A program made the position numbers and the translations under genes. DNA of 64,000 nt from Hymenobacter cellulosilyticus (GTDB lineage Bacteria; Bacteroidota; Bacteroidia; Cytophagales; Hymenobacteraceae): NCBI RefSeq assembly GCF_022919215.1, contig NZ_CP095046.1, positions 2,780,501-2,844,500 of the forward strand, read 5' to 3'. A model generated the notes under the pieces. The model saw only the letters and a list, made by a program, of their open reading frames with translations, was not told the origin of the DNA and ran no database searches. Below, in pieces: positions 9,485-18,758 of the stretch (its first letter is position 1; each line of letters opens with the position of its first letter).

Positions 9485-11163
9485 ATGACCCTTCCCGCCC
9501 AAAAGCACCAGGATACCATTGATACTGCCATCCGGGCCCTGCACGGCCGGACGTTCTTTGCCGCTTTTCCCGAAAATCCTTCCCCGAAATCTACGGGGCT
9601 GATGCTGACCGGCTGGGCCGGGAAGCCTTCGAACGGCTGCGCAACCGGCGCTTTACCGAGCTGCTCCAAACCGGGGCCGAGCAGTGGGTGGGGCAGGAGG
9701 AGTCGCCCTATGAGCAGCAGCCCCTGGGCATCGAGTACCCGTTTTTTGAGCCCGAAATTCTGGTAGAGCGCGCCCAGGCCAGCTTCGAGCAATGGCGCAA
9801 GCTCAAGCCGGCCCAGCGCGCGGCCTTGCTCACCGAGGCCCTGGACGGCATCAAGGACCGGTTTTTTGAAATTGCCTACGCCACCATGCACACCACGGGC
9901 CAGGCGTTTATGATGGCCTTTCAGGCCAGCGGCCCCCACGCCGCCGACCGGGCCCTGGAAGCCATTGCCGCCGGCTACGAGGAGCAAACCCGCTTTCCGG
10001 AAGAAACCCGCTGGGAAAAACCCATGGGCAAGTACAACCTGGCCTTGCTCAAAACCTGGCGGGCCGTGCCCAAGGGCGTCGGGCTGGTCATCGGCTGCTC
10101 CACGTTTCCGACCTGGAACTCGGTGCCGGGCCTGTTTGCCTCCCTCGTGACGGGCAACCCGGTACTGGTCAAGCCCCATCCCAAGGCCGTGCTGCCCATT
10201 GCCATTATGGTGGCTGAGGTGCAGAAAGTACTGGTTGCCTACGACCTGGACCCCAACATCTGCCAGCTGGCCGTGGATGCCGCCGACCGCCTTATTGCGG
10301 TAGATTTGGCCGAAGACCGCGCCGTAAAGCTCATCGACTACACCGGCGGAGCCCAGTTTGGCGAGTACATCGAAAGCCTGAAGGGTAAAACCGTCTTTAC
10401 CGAGAAAACCGGCGTCAACTCCATCATCCTCGACTCCTGCGACGACCTAGACAAGGTGGCCCAGAACCTGGCGTTTTCGGTGAGTTTGTACTCGGGGCAA
10501 ATGTGTACGGCCCCGCAAAATTTCTTTATTCCGGCCGCCGGAGTTCGGGTAAACGGTGAGTTGGTGCCCTACGAGGACGTAGTGCAGGCCCTGGCCGCCG
10601 CCGTAACGGGCCTGGCCAACAATCCCAAAGTCGGGTCCCACGTGCTGGGCGCCATTCAAAACTCCGAAACCTACGCCCGGGTGCAGCAGCTTACCCTGGA
10701 CGGCAGCCGCAGCATCCTGCCCCACGGTACGGTAGCCCACCCTGTGTACAAGAATGCGCGCACTTGCTCGCCTTGCATTCATGAGGTGGAGGCGGCCCGC
10801 ATCGAGCAATTTAGTCAGGAGCTGTTCGGGCCCATTATGCTGGTTATCAAAACCCAGGATACCCAGGAAAGCATCCGGCTGGCGGCCCAGTTGGCCCGGG
10901 AGTACGGGGCCATCAGCTGCGGAGCCTACACTACCGACGAGCAGGTGAAAGAGCAGATTATGGATCAGATGAGCCTGGCCGGCACGCCGGTGAGCTTCAA
11001 CCTGACTGGCAGCATCTACGTGAACCAAAACGCGGGCTTCTCCGACTTCCACGTCACGGGCGGCAACCCGGCCGGCAACGCGTCCTTTACCAACCCCGAA
11101 TTCGTCATCAAGCGCTTTACCTGGGTGGGCTTCCGGGAGCCGGCCCCTACTATGGTAGAGTAG
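9485..11163 (+). CDS. paaN: PaaN-like aldehyde dehydrogenase of phenylacetate degradation (one frameshift)
   Basis: 559 residues from ATG 9485 after adding one base to C4 9582-9585, which joins FPENPSP to EIYGADADRLG. It belongs to the aldehyde dehydrogenase superfamily. The PaaN-type features are a long N-terminal region before the catalytic fold, HTTGQAFMMAFQASGPHAADRALEA-like helix, the cofactor region IGCSTFPTWNSVPGL and VKPHPKAVLPIA, and the catalytic Cys in LYSGQMCTAPQN. In the phenylacetate pathway this class handles the ring-opened aldehyde. No other paa genes are in the window, so the pathway is not confirmed here. A strong terminator follows. Confidence 0.82.
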
Positions 11164-11175
11164 CCCGTGGCAAGC

Positions 11176-11213
11176 AAAAAGCCCCGCTGAACAGGTTCAG
11201 CGGGGCTTTTTTG
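11176..11213 (+). terminator. Rho-independent terminator after paaN
   Basis: Perfect 12-bp stem gccccgctgaac (11181-11192) / gttcagcggggc (11195-11206) with a 2-base spacer, flanked by A5 and T6. It can serve paaN on the plus strand and the small lipoprotein gene on the minus strand. Confidence 0.9.
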
Positions 11214-11242
11214 TGAGCATCGAAAGCAAAATCAAAGCAAGA

Positions 11243-11503
11243 CTACCGGCCGGGATTCTTGTCAAACTTGTAGTCCCGCGGAGCCGTAACCGTCCCGGAC
11301 TTGTAGGGGTTGCGGGCGTTCAAGTCGACGCCGAAACCGGGGCTGCGGCGCTTTTTAAACTTGGACTTGTCGTTATTGCGCCGCGACGATTCGCTGTAGG
11401 CTTTGTATTTCTTGGGGTTACCGCCCTGCCGCACCGTGTCCTGGGAGCAGGCGGCAGCGGTAAGAAGTAAGCCCAAAGCACATATGTTTAGTAGTTTTTT
11501 CAT
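11243..11503 (-). CDS. Small basic lipoprotein of unknown function
   Basis: 86 residues from ATG 11503, chosen because it gives a clean lipoprotein signal: MKKLLNICALGLLLTAAAC, lipid Cys at residue 19. The mature part is very basic and hydrophilic (KKYKAYSESSRRNNDKSKFKKRR, in two pieces around Ser/Asn) and ends GTVTAPRDYKFDKNPGR. There is no domain I recognise. Short basic lipoproteins of this kind are common and poorly studied in Hymenobacter-like genomes. Monocistronic by its terminator at the 3' side. Function unknown. Confidence 0.6.
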   Translation of the reverse strand: MKKLLNICALGLLLTAAACSQDTVRQGGNPKKYKAYSESSRRNNDKSKFKKRRSPGFGVDLNARNPYKSGTVTAPRDYKFDKNPGR

Positions 11504-11624
11504 GAGAGAGGCACTTGAAAACAGTCCATTCGGCCGGACTGGATTATTGTGCTCTAGTATACTAATAATGAGAAGGAAAAGATGCACTAACGCGAGGCCG
11601 TAACGCCAGACTTGGCCGCGCAGC

Positions 11625-12368
11625 TTACAGGCTTAGTAGCTCCCGGAACAGCACCGACTGTTTGCGCGAGACTTCCACCTCCGGCCCCTCGCGCAGCTTG
11701 ATCTTGAGCGTGTTGCTAAACCAGGGCTCAATACTGTTAATCCATTTGAGGTTGATAATCTGCTGGCGGTTGGCCCGGAAAAAAACTTTTGGGTCGAGGC
11801 GGGCCTCCAGGTGCTGCAGGGTCCGCGGAATCAGGGGGCGGTGCTGCTCGAAGTAGATTTGGGTGTAGCTGCCGTTGATTTCGAAGAGCTTGATGTCGGA
11901 GAGGCGCACAAACCAGCACCGTTCCCCGTCCTTAACAAACACCTGGTCGTTGGCCGAAAGCGGCTGGGGCGCGGGCTCCGGCTCGGAAGCAGCCGGCACC
12001 GCGGCGGCGGCGGGCGTCAGGAACTGGGCGCGGGCCTTTTCCAGGGCCACCGTTAGCCGGGCCTCGCTGATGGGCTTGAGCAGGTAATCCAGCGCGTTGA
12101 CTTCGAAAGCCCGCAGCGCGTACTCGTCGTAGGCCGTGGTGAAGATAACCTGCGGGGCCGTTTCCAAGGATTCGAGCAGCTCGAAGCCGGTTTCGCCGGG
12201 CATGTGAATGTCGAGAAACAGCAGGTCGGGCTGTAACTGGGTTAGCTGCGCCCGGGCTTCGGCCGCGTGCCGGGCCTCACCCACAATGGTGACGTCGGGA
12301 AAAGCCTGGAGCAGGTGGCGCAGCTCGGTGCGGGCCAGGCGGGAATCATCAACCAAGAGGGCATTCAT
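11625..12368 (-). CDS. LytTR-family response regulator
   Basis: 247 residues from ATG 12368 (MNALLVDDSRLARTEL); a TTG three codons upstream is possible but not needed. The receiver domain has the acidic DD pair, phospho-acceptor Asp in LLFLDIHMPGETGFELL, and the switch region TTAYDEYALRAFEVNALDYLLKPI. After an Ala/Pro linker (about residues 130-150) comes a LytTR DNA-binding domain (VFVKDGERCWFVRLSDIKLFEINGSY, spanning to FFRANRQQIINL and ISLSRKQ-like end). It lies 53 bases downstream of a LytS-type kinase in the same orientation, so the two form one signalling operon. Signal unknown. Confidence 0.9.
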   Translation of the reverse strand: MNALLVDDSRLARTELRHLLQAFPDVTIVGEARHAAEARAQLTQLQPDLLFLDIHMPGETGFELLESLETAPQVIFTTAYDEYALRAFEVNALDYLLKPISEARLTVALEKARAQFLTPAAAAVPAASEPEPAPQPLSANDQVFVKDGERCWFVRLSDIKLFEINGSYTQIYFEQHRPLIPRTLQHLEARLDPKVFFRANRQQIINLKWINSIEPWFSNTLKIKLREGPEVEVSRKQSVLFRELLSL

Positions 12369-12421
12369 AACGGGCAACGGTAGGAAAGAAGGGCGTAAGG
12401 GAGAAGCGAATCGGGTGAATA

Positions 12422-13513
12422 CTAAGCGGAAACCGCGGCCGTGGCTGCCACGGCGGGCTGGGGCAGCTGCCCGGCCGGCAGGTGCAGCTCGGCCACCACG
12501 GTGTCGGGCGTCGTGGGGTCGTTGTGGAGAAGCAGGCCCGCGGCCGAGCCAAACAGCAGCTGCAGCCGTTCCCGGGCGTTGCGCACGCCCACGCCCTCGT
12601 GGCCGGGCCGGGGCTGGTACTGGCCGGTGTTGCGCACCGTTACCAGCAGCCGGGCACCGCTGAGGCGGGCCGTCAGCTCAATCGTGCCGCCGTCGGGCCG
12701 GGGCGCAATGCCGTGCTTGATGGCGTTTTCGACCAGCAGTTGCAGCGTCATGGGCGGGATGAGCACGTTCAGGGTATCGGGGACCACGTCGAGCGTGTAC
12801 GTCAGCCGCTCTTCCAGCTGCATGGCTTCCAGGGCCAGGTAGTGCTCCACGATTTCCACTTCCCGGGCCAGGGTCACCTTCTCGGTGCTGTTGAGCTGAA
12901 TGGAGTAGCGCAGCAAGTCCGAAAGGTGGGTTATCATGTCGCGGGCCCGGGCCGGGTTTTCGGTTACCAGCGCCCGGATGTTGTTGAGCCCGTTGAACAT
13001 AAAGTGCGGATTGATCTGGGCCTTAAGCATGCGCATTTCGGCTTCCTGCACGGCCGCTAGCAATTTCCACTTGTCGACCTCAGCCCGCTTGTAGCTGTCG
13101 AGGTAGTGCAGGCCGAAGTAGAGCAGGGCCCAGAGCCAGAACACGAAGTTGCCGTACAGCGTGTAGAGAAACAGGGCCACCCAGCTGAAATCTGCCGGCT
13201 TGAACATGCCCACGACGTACATCATGATGGCCGAAATGAGCAGCTGCGTGACCAGGGAAAGCAGAAAGTTGGCTACCAGCAGGCGGGGCACCACCGCCAG
13301 CACCGGCAGCCGCAGCCAGCCCCCGCGCCGGATAACGGCCCGCAGCAAATGGGAAGCACCGATGTTGAGGGCCACGATGCAGAGCTGCGCCAGCACGTAG
13401 TTTACCGTCAGCTGGCCCATTATCTTGAAAATGGTAATGCCCAGCAAGGCGTACAGCCCCCAGCAGGTGACTTGCAGCACCCAGTAGAGCCGACGACGGG
13501 TAAAAGGCAGCAT
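12422..13513 (-). CDS. LytS-type membrane sensor histidine kinase
   Basis: 363 residues. Residues 12-150 contain four hydrophobic segments (VLQVTCWGLYALLGITIF, NYVLAQLCIVALNIG, VANFLLSLVTQLLISAIMMYVVG, WVALFLYTLYGNFVFWLWALLYF). The kinase core is the PF06580 type: phosphorylatable His in AQINPHFMFNGLNNIRAL, then an ATPase domain with VENAIKHGIAPRPDGG and GVGVRNARERLQLLFG. No extracellular sensor domain is visible, so the membrane part probably senses. It is the upstream partner of the LytTR regulator at 11625-12368 and starts 43 bases after the membrane protein at 13557-14141 ends. Confidence 0.9.
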   Translation of the reverse strand: MLPFTRRRLYWVLQVTCWGLYALLGITIFKIMGQLTVNYVLAQLCIVALNIGASHLLRAVIRRGGWLRLPVLAVVPRLLVANFLLSLVTQLLISAIMMYVVGMFKPADFSWVALFLYTLYGNFVFWLWALLYFGLHYLDSYKRAEVDKWKLLAAVQEAEMRMLKAQINPHFMFNGLNNIRALVTENPARARDMITHLSDLLRYSIQLNSTEKVTLAREVEIVEHYLALEAMQLEERLTYTLDVVPDTLNVLIPPMTLQLLVENAIKHGIAPRPDGGTIELTARLSGARLLVTVRNTGQYQPRPGHEGVGVRNARERLQLLFGSAAGLLLHNDPTTPDTVVAELHLPAGQLPQPAVAATAAVSA

Positions 13514-13556
13514 AAGCGGCGGAATTAAGGAAAAAATGTCGGGTCTAGCTGGCCGC

Positions 13557-14141
13557 TTAGGCTGCGGCGGCTACCAGGGCTGGGGCCTGCTGACGCTTTT
13601 TCTGGTAGTCGAGGTAGAGCCAGCCGGCCAGCAGCAGCAGGCTGGCCACCGTGAAGCCCGGAATGTAATAGAGCTTTTCTACCGGCAGGCGGGTGCCCAG
13701 CACCATGCAGCCCAGGGCAATAACGCCGGCCATAATGGCAAAGGACTTGGTGTTGTAAAACCAGGCGTAGGGAAAGAAATGGGCCCCGGTGATGATGCCG
13801 TAGGTCATGATAAAGTATTGGGGGTGTTTGATATACATAAAAATCAGAATCGGAAAATAGAAAAGCTGGGCGAAGTTAAGCCACAGGCCCAGGGGCTGAA
13901 TCGGGTTGTCCTTGATAGTCCAGGTGGTGCGGAAAACCTTGGAAAACAGCAGGGCCATGGGCAGCATTACCCCGCTCAGGCAAAGGGTAAAGAGCCCGTT
14001 GCGGCCGGGGCTGTTGGGCAGCATCCAGATCAGGGTAATGGCCGTCCAGATCAGGCTGGCCGCGACAATGAAATCCAGGCCGTTTTTAGCCTTTACCGAG
14101 AGTTCGAGGCGCAGCGCGTCCAGGTTTAGTTGAGCAGACAT
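13557..14141 (-). CDS. Multi-pass membrane protein, DUF7010-like
   Basis: 194 residues from ATG 14141 (MSAQLNLDALRLELSVKAKNG). After a short soluble N-terminus there are about six hydrophobic segments (FIVAASLIWTAITLIWML, GLFTLCLSGVMLPMALLF, LWLNFAQLFYFPILIFMYI, FIMTYGIITGAHFFPYAWF, FAIMAGVIALGCMVLG, GFTVASLLLLAGWLYL). The pattern of RNGLFTLCLSGVMLPMA and GAHFFPYAWFYNTK fits the DUF7010 membrane family from memory. The gene lies just before the LytS/LytTR pair, 43 bases away, so it may be co-transcribed with it. Biochemical role unknown. Confidence 0.65.
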   Translation of the reverse strand: MSAQLNLDALRLELSVKAKNGLDFIVAASLIWTAITLIWMLPNSPGRNGLFTLCLSGVMLPMALLFSKVFRTTWTIKDNPIQPLGLWLNFAQLFYFPILIFMYIKHPQYFIMTYGIITGAHFFPYAWFYNTKSFAIMAGVIALGCMVLGTRLPVEKLYYIPGFTVASLLLLAGWLYLDYQKKRQQAPALVAAAA

Positions 14142-14241
14142 AAGGTGGGTAGTTGAGAGGACGGAAAAGCAACGCAAGCAGGTGGCCGGCGCGGGCCAGT
14201 GGTAATCGGTGGCTCAAAATGCGCCGCGCCGGCCAATTTTC

Positions 14242-15170
14242 CTACTTGCGGGCCACTACGTTCTGCTTCAGGAAGGCGTCCGCCTGGGCCAGATACCACT
14301 GGGTGTCGTCGTACATGAGGAAGTGGCGGCCGGCTTCCGACATTTCGATGCGGTGGTTGGGCAGCTTGGCGTACTGCTGGGCAAAGATGGCGCGGGTGCT
14401 TTCCTTTGTCGAGCCGTACTGCTTGTAGGCGGCCCAGGCGCCCAGCACCAGGGCCGGCTGCTGAATGCGGCCCAGGTCGGCGCGCAGGTCGGTGGTCATC
14501 ATCTCGTACATGGCCTGGGCCACGGTAGCCGGGTCGGAGGCCTGACCCCAGCGGGCCAGTTGCGTCACGCGGGCCGAGTCGGTTACCAGGCTGCTGACCA
14601 TCTGGCGCTGGGCGGGCATCGGCATTTTGCCCTGGCTCATCTGCTGGCGCATGCCCTCGGCCATGGGCTTGGCCGCTTCGGCCGTCAGGTTGGGGTTCTG
14701 AATGGCCGACATAAACGGCAGCGAATCGACAATGACCAGGGGGCCCACGGCTTCGGGCTGGGTGGTGCTCAGCCACAAACCCATGAAGCCGCCCAAGCTG
14801 TGGCCCACAATGACGGGCTTGTTGAGCTTGTTGGTTTTGATGTAGCCCAGCAGCTGGTCGCGCACGCCCTGCAGAAAGTTGGTGGTATTAGCGGCAGCCG
14901 GCTGGCCCCAAAGCCCGCCAAGGACACGATGTGGCACTGATACTGCTTCTGGTAGTGGGCCACCGTGGCGTCCCACACCACGCCGGGGCAGGTCAGGCCC
15001 GGAATCAGCAGCATGGGCTGGCCTTTGCCAACCACCTTCACCGTGAAGCTGGGGTGGGCCGCGGCGTTGTCGGCGAAGCTGGGAGCGGGAGCAGCCTGGG
15101 TGGCGGCCAGCGGAGCGGCGGCCAGCAGGAGGGCGGCCAGGATGGGGCGGAGGGTAGCGGAGACGTTCAT
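14242..15170 (-). CDS. Exported alpha/beta hydrolase (one frameshift)
   Basis: About 309 residues once one base is added in C4 14906-14909. Signal peptide MNVSATLRPILAALLLAAAP ending before APAPSFADNAAAHP. Alpha/beta hydrolase fold: PMLLIPGLTCPGVVW with the oxyanion region, nucleophile Ser in VIVGHSLGGFMGLWL, Asp in the strand PALVLGAWAAYKQYG region, and His in SEAGRHFLMYDD. A lid rich in Met and Gln (GMRQQMSQGKMPMPAQRQM) sits between strands. Periplasmic esterase or amidase of unknown substrate. Read without the repair, the signal peptide and the catalytic part fall in two different frames. Confidence 0.8.
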
Positions 15171-15305
15171 CGGAGTAGAGAGTAGCTGTGGTTGAATGAT
15201 GGATCAAACCTAGCGCCTCCCGGAGCCGAACGGAACAAGTTTTGGGCGAACGGTAAATCCGGCCGCTGACCTGCCTAAAACCCGGCCGAATGGAAAAGCC
15301 CAAAC

Positions 15306-15345
15306 GCGGGCGGCCCCGCCTCCCGAAGGAGGCGGGGCCGCGCCG
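15306..15345 (-). terminator. Strong GC hairpin, probable terminator
   Basis: Perfect 14-bp stem (15310-15323 with 15328-15341) closed by a CGAA tetraloop. It lies just beyond the stop of the small lipoprotein at 15366. The T-run is weak on both strands, so it may rather stabilise a 3' end. Confidence 0.7.
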
Positions 15346-15365
15346 GTTTACTCTACAAAAGGCCG

Positions 15366-15677
15366 TTAGTTACCGGTAGGCCGCTCCGAGCCGGAAGCCT
15401 CCGGGGCGCAGGTAGCCGAGCTTACCTTGCCGTCGGCGTCGAACTGAATGCGGATGGGCTGGGTATCGGTGGCGCTACCAAAGAGGTAGGACCAGGTTTT
15501 GCCGTTGGTGCCGGCCATATCCTCCCCGGTGGGCGGACCCATAATGCCGCGTACCTGCTGCTCACTCATCCCAACCTGGACTTTGACGCAGTTTTCGGCA
15601 TTCTGGAAGCTTTCCTGGGCCGTGCAGCCGGTAAGCAGGGCAGCAGCCAGGGCCACCATTGGAACAAAGATTCTCAT
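15366..15677 (-). CDS. BamE/SmpA-like small outer-membrane lipoprotein
   Basis: 103 residues. Lipoprotein signal MRIFVPMVALAAALLTGC with lipobox LTGC (Cys18). The mature part has the SmpA/BamE-like signature VQVGMSEQQVRGIMGPPT followed by KTWSYLFG and IRIQFDADGKVSSATC, the two-helix three-strand fold used in BamE and many small unrelated lipoproteins. Not necessarily the Bam complex member: such domains are common in Bacteroidota. Likely in one transcript with the coiled-coil gene 9 bases upstream (15687-15962). Confidence 0.75.
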   Translation of the reverse strand: MRIFVPMVALAAALLTGCTAQESFQNAENCVKVQVGMSEQQVRGIMGPPTGEDMAGTNGKTWSYLFGSATDTQPIRIQFDADGKVSSATCAPEASGSERPTGN

Positions 15678-15686
15678 AAGGTGGGG

Positions 15687-15962
15687 CTAAATGATGTTGC
15701 GCAGGTCCTCGCGCAGGGTGTCGATGCCGCGGCGGATTTCGTCCCAGGTGCTCGTGGGCCGCTCCTCTGTCCGGCCAGCGGGGCCTACCAGGTCGGCTAG
15801 CTTGGCTCGCTTTACTTCCAGGGCCGCAATGTGCTCGTGGTAAGTATTTTCGGAGTTGACCGTAGTGGCGTGGGCACGGTTGCGCAGGGTCTTGATCTTG
15901 GCGTCCAGCTCGTCCAGAGCCTGATGCAGCTCCGTTTCGCTCAGGTGCTGGGGCACGCGCAT
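15687..15962 (-). CDS. Small coiled-coil protein, unknown function
   Basis: 91 residues, MRVPQHLSETELHQALDELD onward. Heptad-like helices run through residues 7-65 (ALDELDAKIKTLRNRAHA, HEHIAALEVKRAKLADLV) and again near the C-terminus (IRRGIDTLREDLRNII). No signal peptide or membrane segment, so probably cytoplasmic. It ends 9 bases before the BamE-like lipoprotein starts, which suggests co-transcription. No family recognised. Confidence 0.6.
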   Translation of the reverse strand: MRVPQHLSETELHQALDELDAKIKTLRNRAHATTVNSENTYHEHIAALEVKRAKLADLVGPAGRTEERPTSTWDEIRRGIDTLREDLRNII

Positions 15963-16175
15963 ATTTTCGGGGAAGGAGTGTACGACATGGTGGTAAAAGC
16001 TAGAACAGAGTCGGAAAAAGCAGTTGGCGTAGGAGGTAGACTTACTGTACTGGTTTTTGCCGGCAAAGGATTTCCAATGTTACCAACACAACGGCAACAC
16101 AAGCTTAACTGTAGGGTTACCAGCGCTGCTGGCTGGGCGCATAGCTTTGTGGGTCTGCTATATACCACTACCACT

Positions 16176-16624
16176 ATGCCCGATTCTTACTCCTGCTTTC
16201 GAGTTTTTTGCTTTTAGTAGGTCAGCTACGAGCCCAGAATCAGCTGGTCGCCGCCCTTACCGATAGTGGCAGCAGCGTAGGTGCCACCCCGGCCGCTGCG
16301 GCCCCGTCGGTGTACCACGTGGCTGAGGAAATGCCCAGCTTCCCGGGTGGTGAAGCGGCTTTTACCAAGTTTCTGCGGGCCAAAATTCAGTACCCCACGG
16401 CGGCTCTCAACCACGGCACCTCGGGCAAGGTCCACGTGAGCTTCGTGGTGGATGAGCAGGGCCACATCCTCGACGCCAAGGTGGTGAAGGGGCTGGGCTT
16501 TGGGCTGGATGAGGAAGCCCTGCGCCTGGTGCGCATCATGCCCTGGTGGAACCCCGGCAAGATTAGCGGCCAACCCGTGAAAGTGGCCTACACCCTGCCC
16601 ATCGTGTTCCGGGCGTTGGAGTAG
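16176..16624 (+). CDS. TonB C-terminal domain protein (one frameshift in the signal peptide)
   Basis: 149 residues if one T is added to T6 16204-16209. That joins ATG 16176 (MPDSYSCFRVF) to LLLVGQLRAQNQL, making one signal peptide; otherwise only a TTG start at 16208 remains. After an Ala-rich spacer comes a TonB C-terminal domain: EEMPSFPGGEAAFTKFLRAKI, YPTAALNHGTSGKVHVSFVV, DAKVVKGLGFGLDEEALRLV, MPWWNPGKISGQPVKVAYTL. There is no N-terminal anchor like classical TonB; this periplasmic form is common in Bacteroidota and also occurs in non-transport roles. A composite repeat begins right after the stop. Confidence 0.8.
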
Positions 16625-16829
16625 GTGGTGAAATGGTGAACTAGTGAAATGGTGAGTTTTCGTCTGTCATCCTAAGCTCAGCGAAGGACCTTTCTCACCT
16701 TGGTGACAAGGTCGAATCGACGTGCCAAAGCCCTTTACTACTAGCGTGGTAAAGGGCTTTGGCACGTTGGTAGCAGCCATAGTGGGAACATGGAGGAAGG
16801 TCCTTCGCTGCGCTGCACTCAGGATGACA
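16622..16829. repeat. Composite intergenic element: short direct repeats, GTCAT inverted repeat, inner hairpin
   Basis: It begins at the stop codon with GTGAAATGGTGA-like short repeats. Arms at 16665-16692 and 16797-16829 are inverted copies starting TGTCATCCT and ending in AAGGACCTT; one arm carries a 5-base insertion. Between them is a perfect 18-bp inverted repeat, 16721-16738 with 16749-16766, containing AAAGCCCTTT, able to act as a terminator. The same order of parts recurs at 26816-27004. No transposase is inside. Confidence 0.75.
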
Positions 16830-16852
16830 GAGTAAACAACAACTACGCCTAG

Positions 16853-17405
16853 CTACACCCCGAACGTCTTCGGCACGCCTAGCTCCCGGGCCAGGGGCGC
16901 GGCGCCGGATTGCCAGAGGCGCTGCAGCAGCGTTTGAATGGCTTCGGTGAGCTCCAGGTGGTAGTCGGTGTGGAGCTTTTCGGTTTGGCGCAGGGCGTCG
17001 TGGGTGCGCTTGGCCAGGTGCTGGAGCAGGGGCTGAGTAGGGCCGTGCAGGCGGCTTACGAGCTGGGGCTGATGCTCAAAAACCCGGTTGAGCAGGCGCA
17101 AAGTCAGCTCCACTTCCCGAAGGCGTCCTCGGTAATCTTGGCGTGGTAGCCGATGCGGGCCTGCAGCTGGCGCACGATGACCAGCAGGTCGTTGGGGTTT
17201 GGTGGTAGCCTCGCACCGGGTCGTCAATCTGGGTGCGGAGCTGGGTGCGGCGGTCCTCCAGGGCCTCGGGGCCTTCGAGCAGGCGGAAGGCCAGCTGCTC
17301 GGTCAGCACGGCATCCTGGGCCACGAGGCGGGCCAGGAGCTGGTCTTTTTCCTTTTGGGGTAAGTTGAAAAGGGCTTTGCGCAGGTCGGGGGAAAGAGCG
17401 GGCAT
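16853..17405 (-). CDS. Helical cytoplasmic protein, unknown (two frameshifts)
   Basis: 184 residues after adding one base to G4 17194-17197 and one to C3 17116-17118. The repaired middle reads HQTPNDLLVIVRQLQARIGY and KITEDAFGEVELTLRLLN. The N-terminus MPALSPDLRKALFNLPQKEKDQLL is typical of small helical proteins. The whole chain is predicted helical with many Leu and Gln and several His in the C-terminal half (HLAKRTHDALRQTEKLHTDYHLEL). I know this type of 180-residue protein from Bacteroidota (annotated as hypothetical or deoxyuridine-hydrolase-like) but cannot assign a function. Confidence 0.6.
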
Positions 17406-17442
17406 GCAGTACGGCTAAGTCAAACTACAAAACACGCAAAAG

Positions 17443-18192
17443 CTACGCAGTGTGCCACCGCCGCGCCATTTTCCAGCCGTTTAGGGCTGTAATTCCCAGT
17501 AGGAAGACGATTGGTAGCTGCCAGATAGGAGAAGAAAAGGCTTTGTGCCAAGCTTGTTGCCAGCGGGTAAACCAGTTCTGCATTTGTGTTTCAAAAGAAG
17601 GTGGTGAAGGATGATAGTATAGTACATCGTTGCAAAGACAAAATTCGGGCAGTTTCAATCCCGAACTATTAGGTGGCCGGTAGGCTTCCGTAAAAGCATA
17701 TAAAGTAGTTGGCCCGTGGTGAAAGTCGACCAAATACTTGGGTGTAGCGGCATTGGCCCAATCCAGCATTCGAATCACACTAGCGTAGGTGGATTGGTTT
17801 CCAAAACGGATGCGAATACCATGCGCTTGCAATGAGTCCAGTTGCATAGCTTCAAAAGCCTGTCGTGCTTCTTGTGCAGTGGCCACATCCTGTTCGGTCA
17901 CTCCGGTGAAGGCAAAGTCCTGCCAGGACCGGAAGTGGGCTAATTGAGAATAATATCGTAATCCTCCTTCAGGAATTATAGGAGAAGACTTTTCAGGTTC
18001 GTCATGCCTGGGAATGATGGCATCGGAAACTGGCTTGGGCGGCAGCGTTACCTGCATTACATACTTTGGTTGTAACTCCTTATACCAGGGCCGTACAGCC
18101 AGACACCCCATCAACAGCAGAAACCCCAGCGCTAGCAGGCCGGGCGGAAACAGCAGGGGCCGGTGGTAGCGGCGAACAGGGTGGAATAACAT
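17443..18192 (-). CDS. Membrane-anchored protein of unknown three-member family (copy 1)
   Basis: 249 residues. The N-terminus MLFHPVRRYHRPLLFPPGLL leads into a hydrophobic stretch ending LLLMGC, which could be a membrane anchor or a lipobox. A periplasmic domain follows with the family pattern WQDFAFTGVTEQDVATAQEA, GIRIRFGNQSTYASVIRMLD, HHGPTTLYAF. A second hydrophobic stretch near the C-terminus (QLPIVFLLGITALNGWKMARR) would anchor the other end. Paralogues are at 18211-18696 and 21032-21763. The TM-plus-small-domain layout distantly recalls ExbD/TolR, but I see no firm match. Function unknown. Confidence 0.65.
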   Translation of the reverse strand: MLFHPVRRYHRPLLFPPGLLALGFLLLMGCLAVRPWYKELQPKYVMQVTLPPKPVSDAIIPRHDEPEKSSPIIPEGGLRYYSQLAHFRSWQDFAFTGVTEQDVATAQEARQAFEAMQLDSLQAHGIRIRFGNQSTYASVIRMLDWANAATPKYLVDFHHGPTTLYAFTEAYRPPNSSGLKLPEFCLCNDVLYYHPSPPSFETQMQNWFTRWQQAWHKAFSSPIWQLPIVFLLGITALNGWKMARRWHTA

Positions 18193-18210
18193 GACAGGGC
18201 GAAGGTGAAA

Positions 18211-18696
18211 CTACATTGTTACATGATGAGCGCCTGCCACTAGCAAGCTCGTTGATCCGTAGCGCATGTCCAGCCACCACATTCGAAGATTCGCCTGATT
18301 AAAGCAGTCCAGGGCCCAAATTAGGGAGCTATACCGGGCCGTATGGGCAAACCGAATTCGTAGTCCGTCACCTTCTCCCGGGGCCGCCTGTAAGCGCCGG
18401 ACGATTCCTTGGGCTTCCTGCGCGGCAAAGTAGTCCAGCCAGAGGTTGCCGGTAAAGGTCACCGTCCGGAGCGGCAACTTTTGCTGCTCCTGCAACGACG
18501 GAAACACAAGCATACCACGGCGAGGATATTTGCCGCTATTCTCGAAAACAGGAAAGATGCTGAGCGCGTACCGGGGCATCCATTGGTTGGTCAGCTGCGC
18601 TAGTTGCTGACAGCCCAGCAGCAGTAGTACTAAAATCAGCAAGCTGGGCGGAAACTGTAGGGGCCGGTGGTACCGACGAAGAGAAGCAGTTGACAT
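18211..18696 (-). CDS. Membrane-anchored protein of unknown three-member family (short copy 2)
   Basis: 161 residues from ATG 18696. Same N-terminus as its paralogues: RRYHRPLQFPPSLLILVLLL followed by GC. Then TFTGNLWLDYFAAQEAQGIV, GDGLRIRFAHTARYSSLIWA, LDMRYGSTSLLVAGAH. It stops shortly after this last block, so it lacks the extra domain and C-terminal hydrophobic segment found in the other two. Either a natural short form or a truncated copy. It sits 18 bases upstream of copy 1 in the same direction. Confidence 0.6.
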   Translation of the reverse strand: MSTASLRRYHRPLQFPPSLLILVLLLLGCQQLAQLTNQWMPRYALSIFPVFENSGKYPRRGMLVFPSLQEQQKLPLRTVTFTGNLWLDYFAAQEAQGIVRRLQAAPGEGDGLRIRFAHTARYSSLIWALDCFNQANLRMWWLDMRYGSTSLLVAGAHHVTM

Positions 18697-18758
18697 GGCC
18701 GGGCGGAAGGTTAGACCAACAAGTAACGTCCTAAAGCGTGCTGATATTAAGTAAAAAG

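Noticed and set aside
15366..15677. Calling this gene bamE
   Set aside because: The fold signature is shared by many small lipoproteins and there is no other Bam gene nearby.
16622..16660. CRISPR array from the GTGAAATGGTGA short repeats
   Set aside because: Only two or three short, irregular repeats without spacers of equal length, and no cas genes anywhere.
17443..18192. Annotating the three-member family as ExbD/TolR
   Set aside because: Only the rough plan matches; the conserved Asp in the ExbD membrane helix is absent and the segment ends in GC, which is not an ExbD feature.
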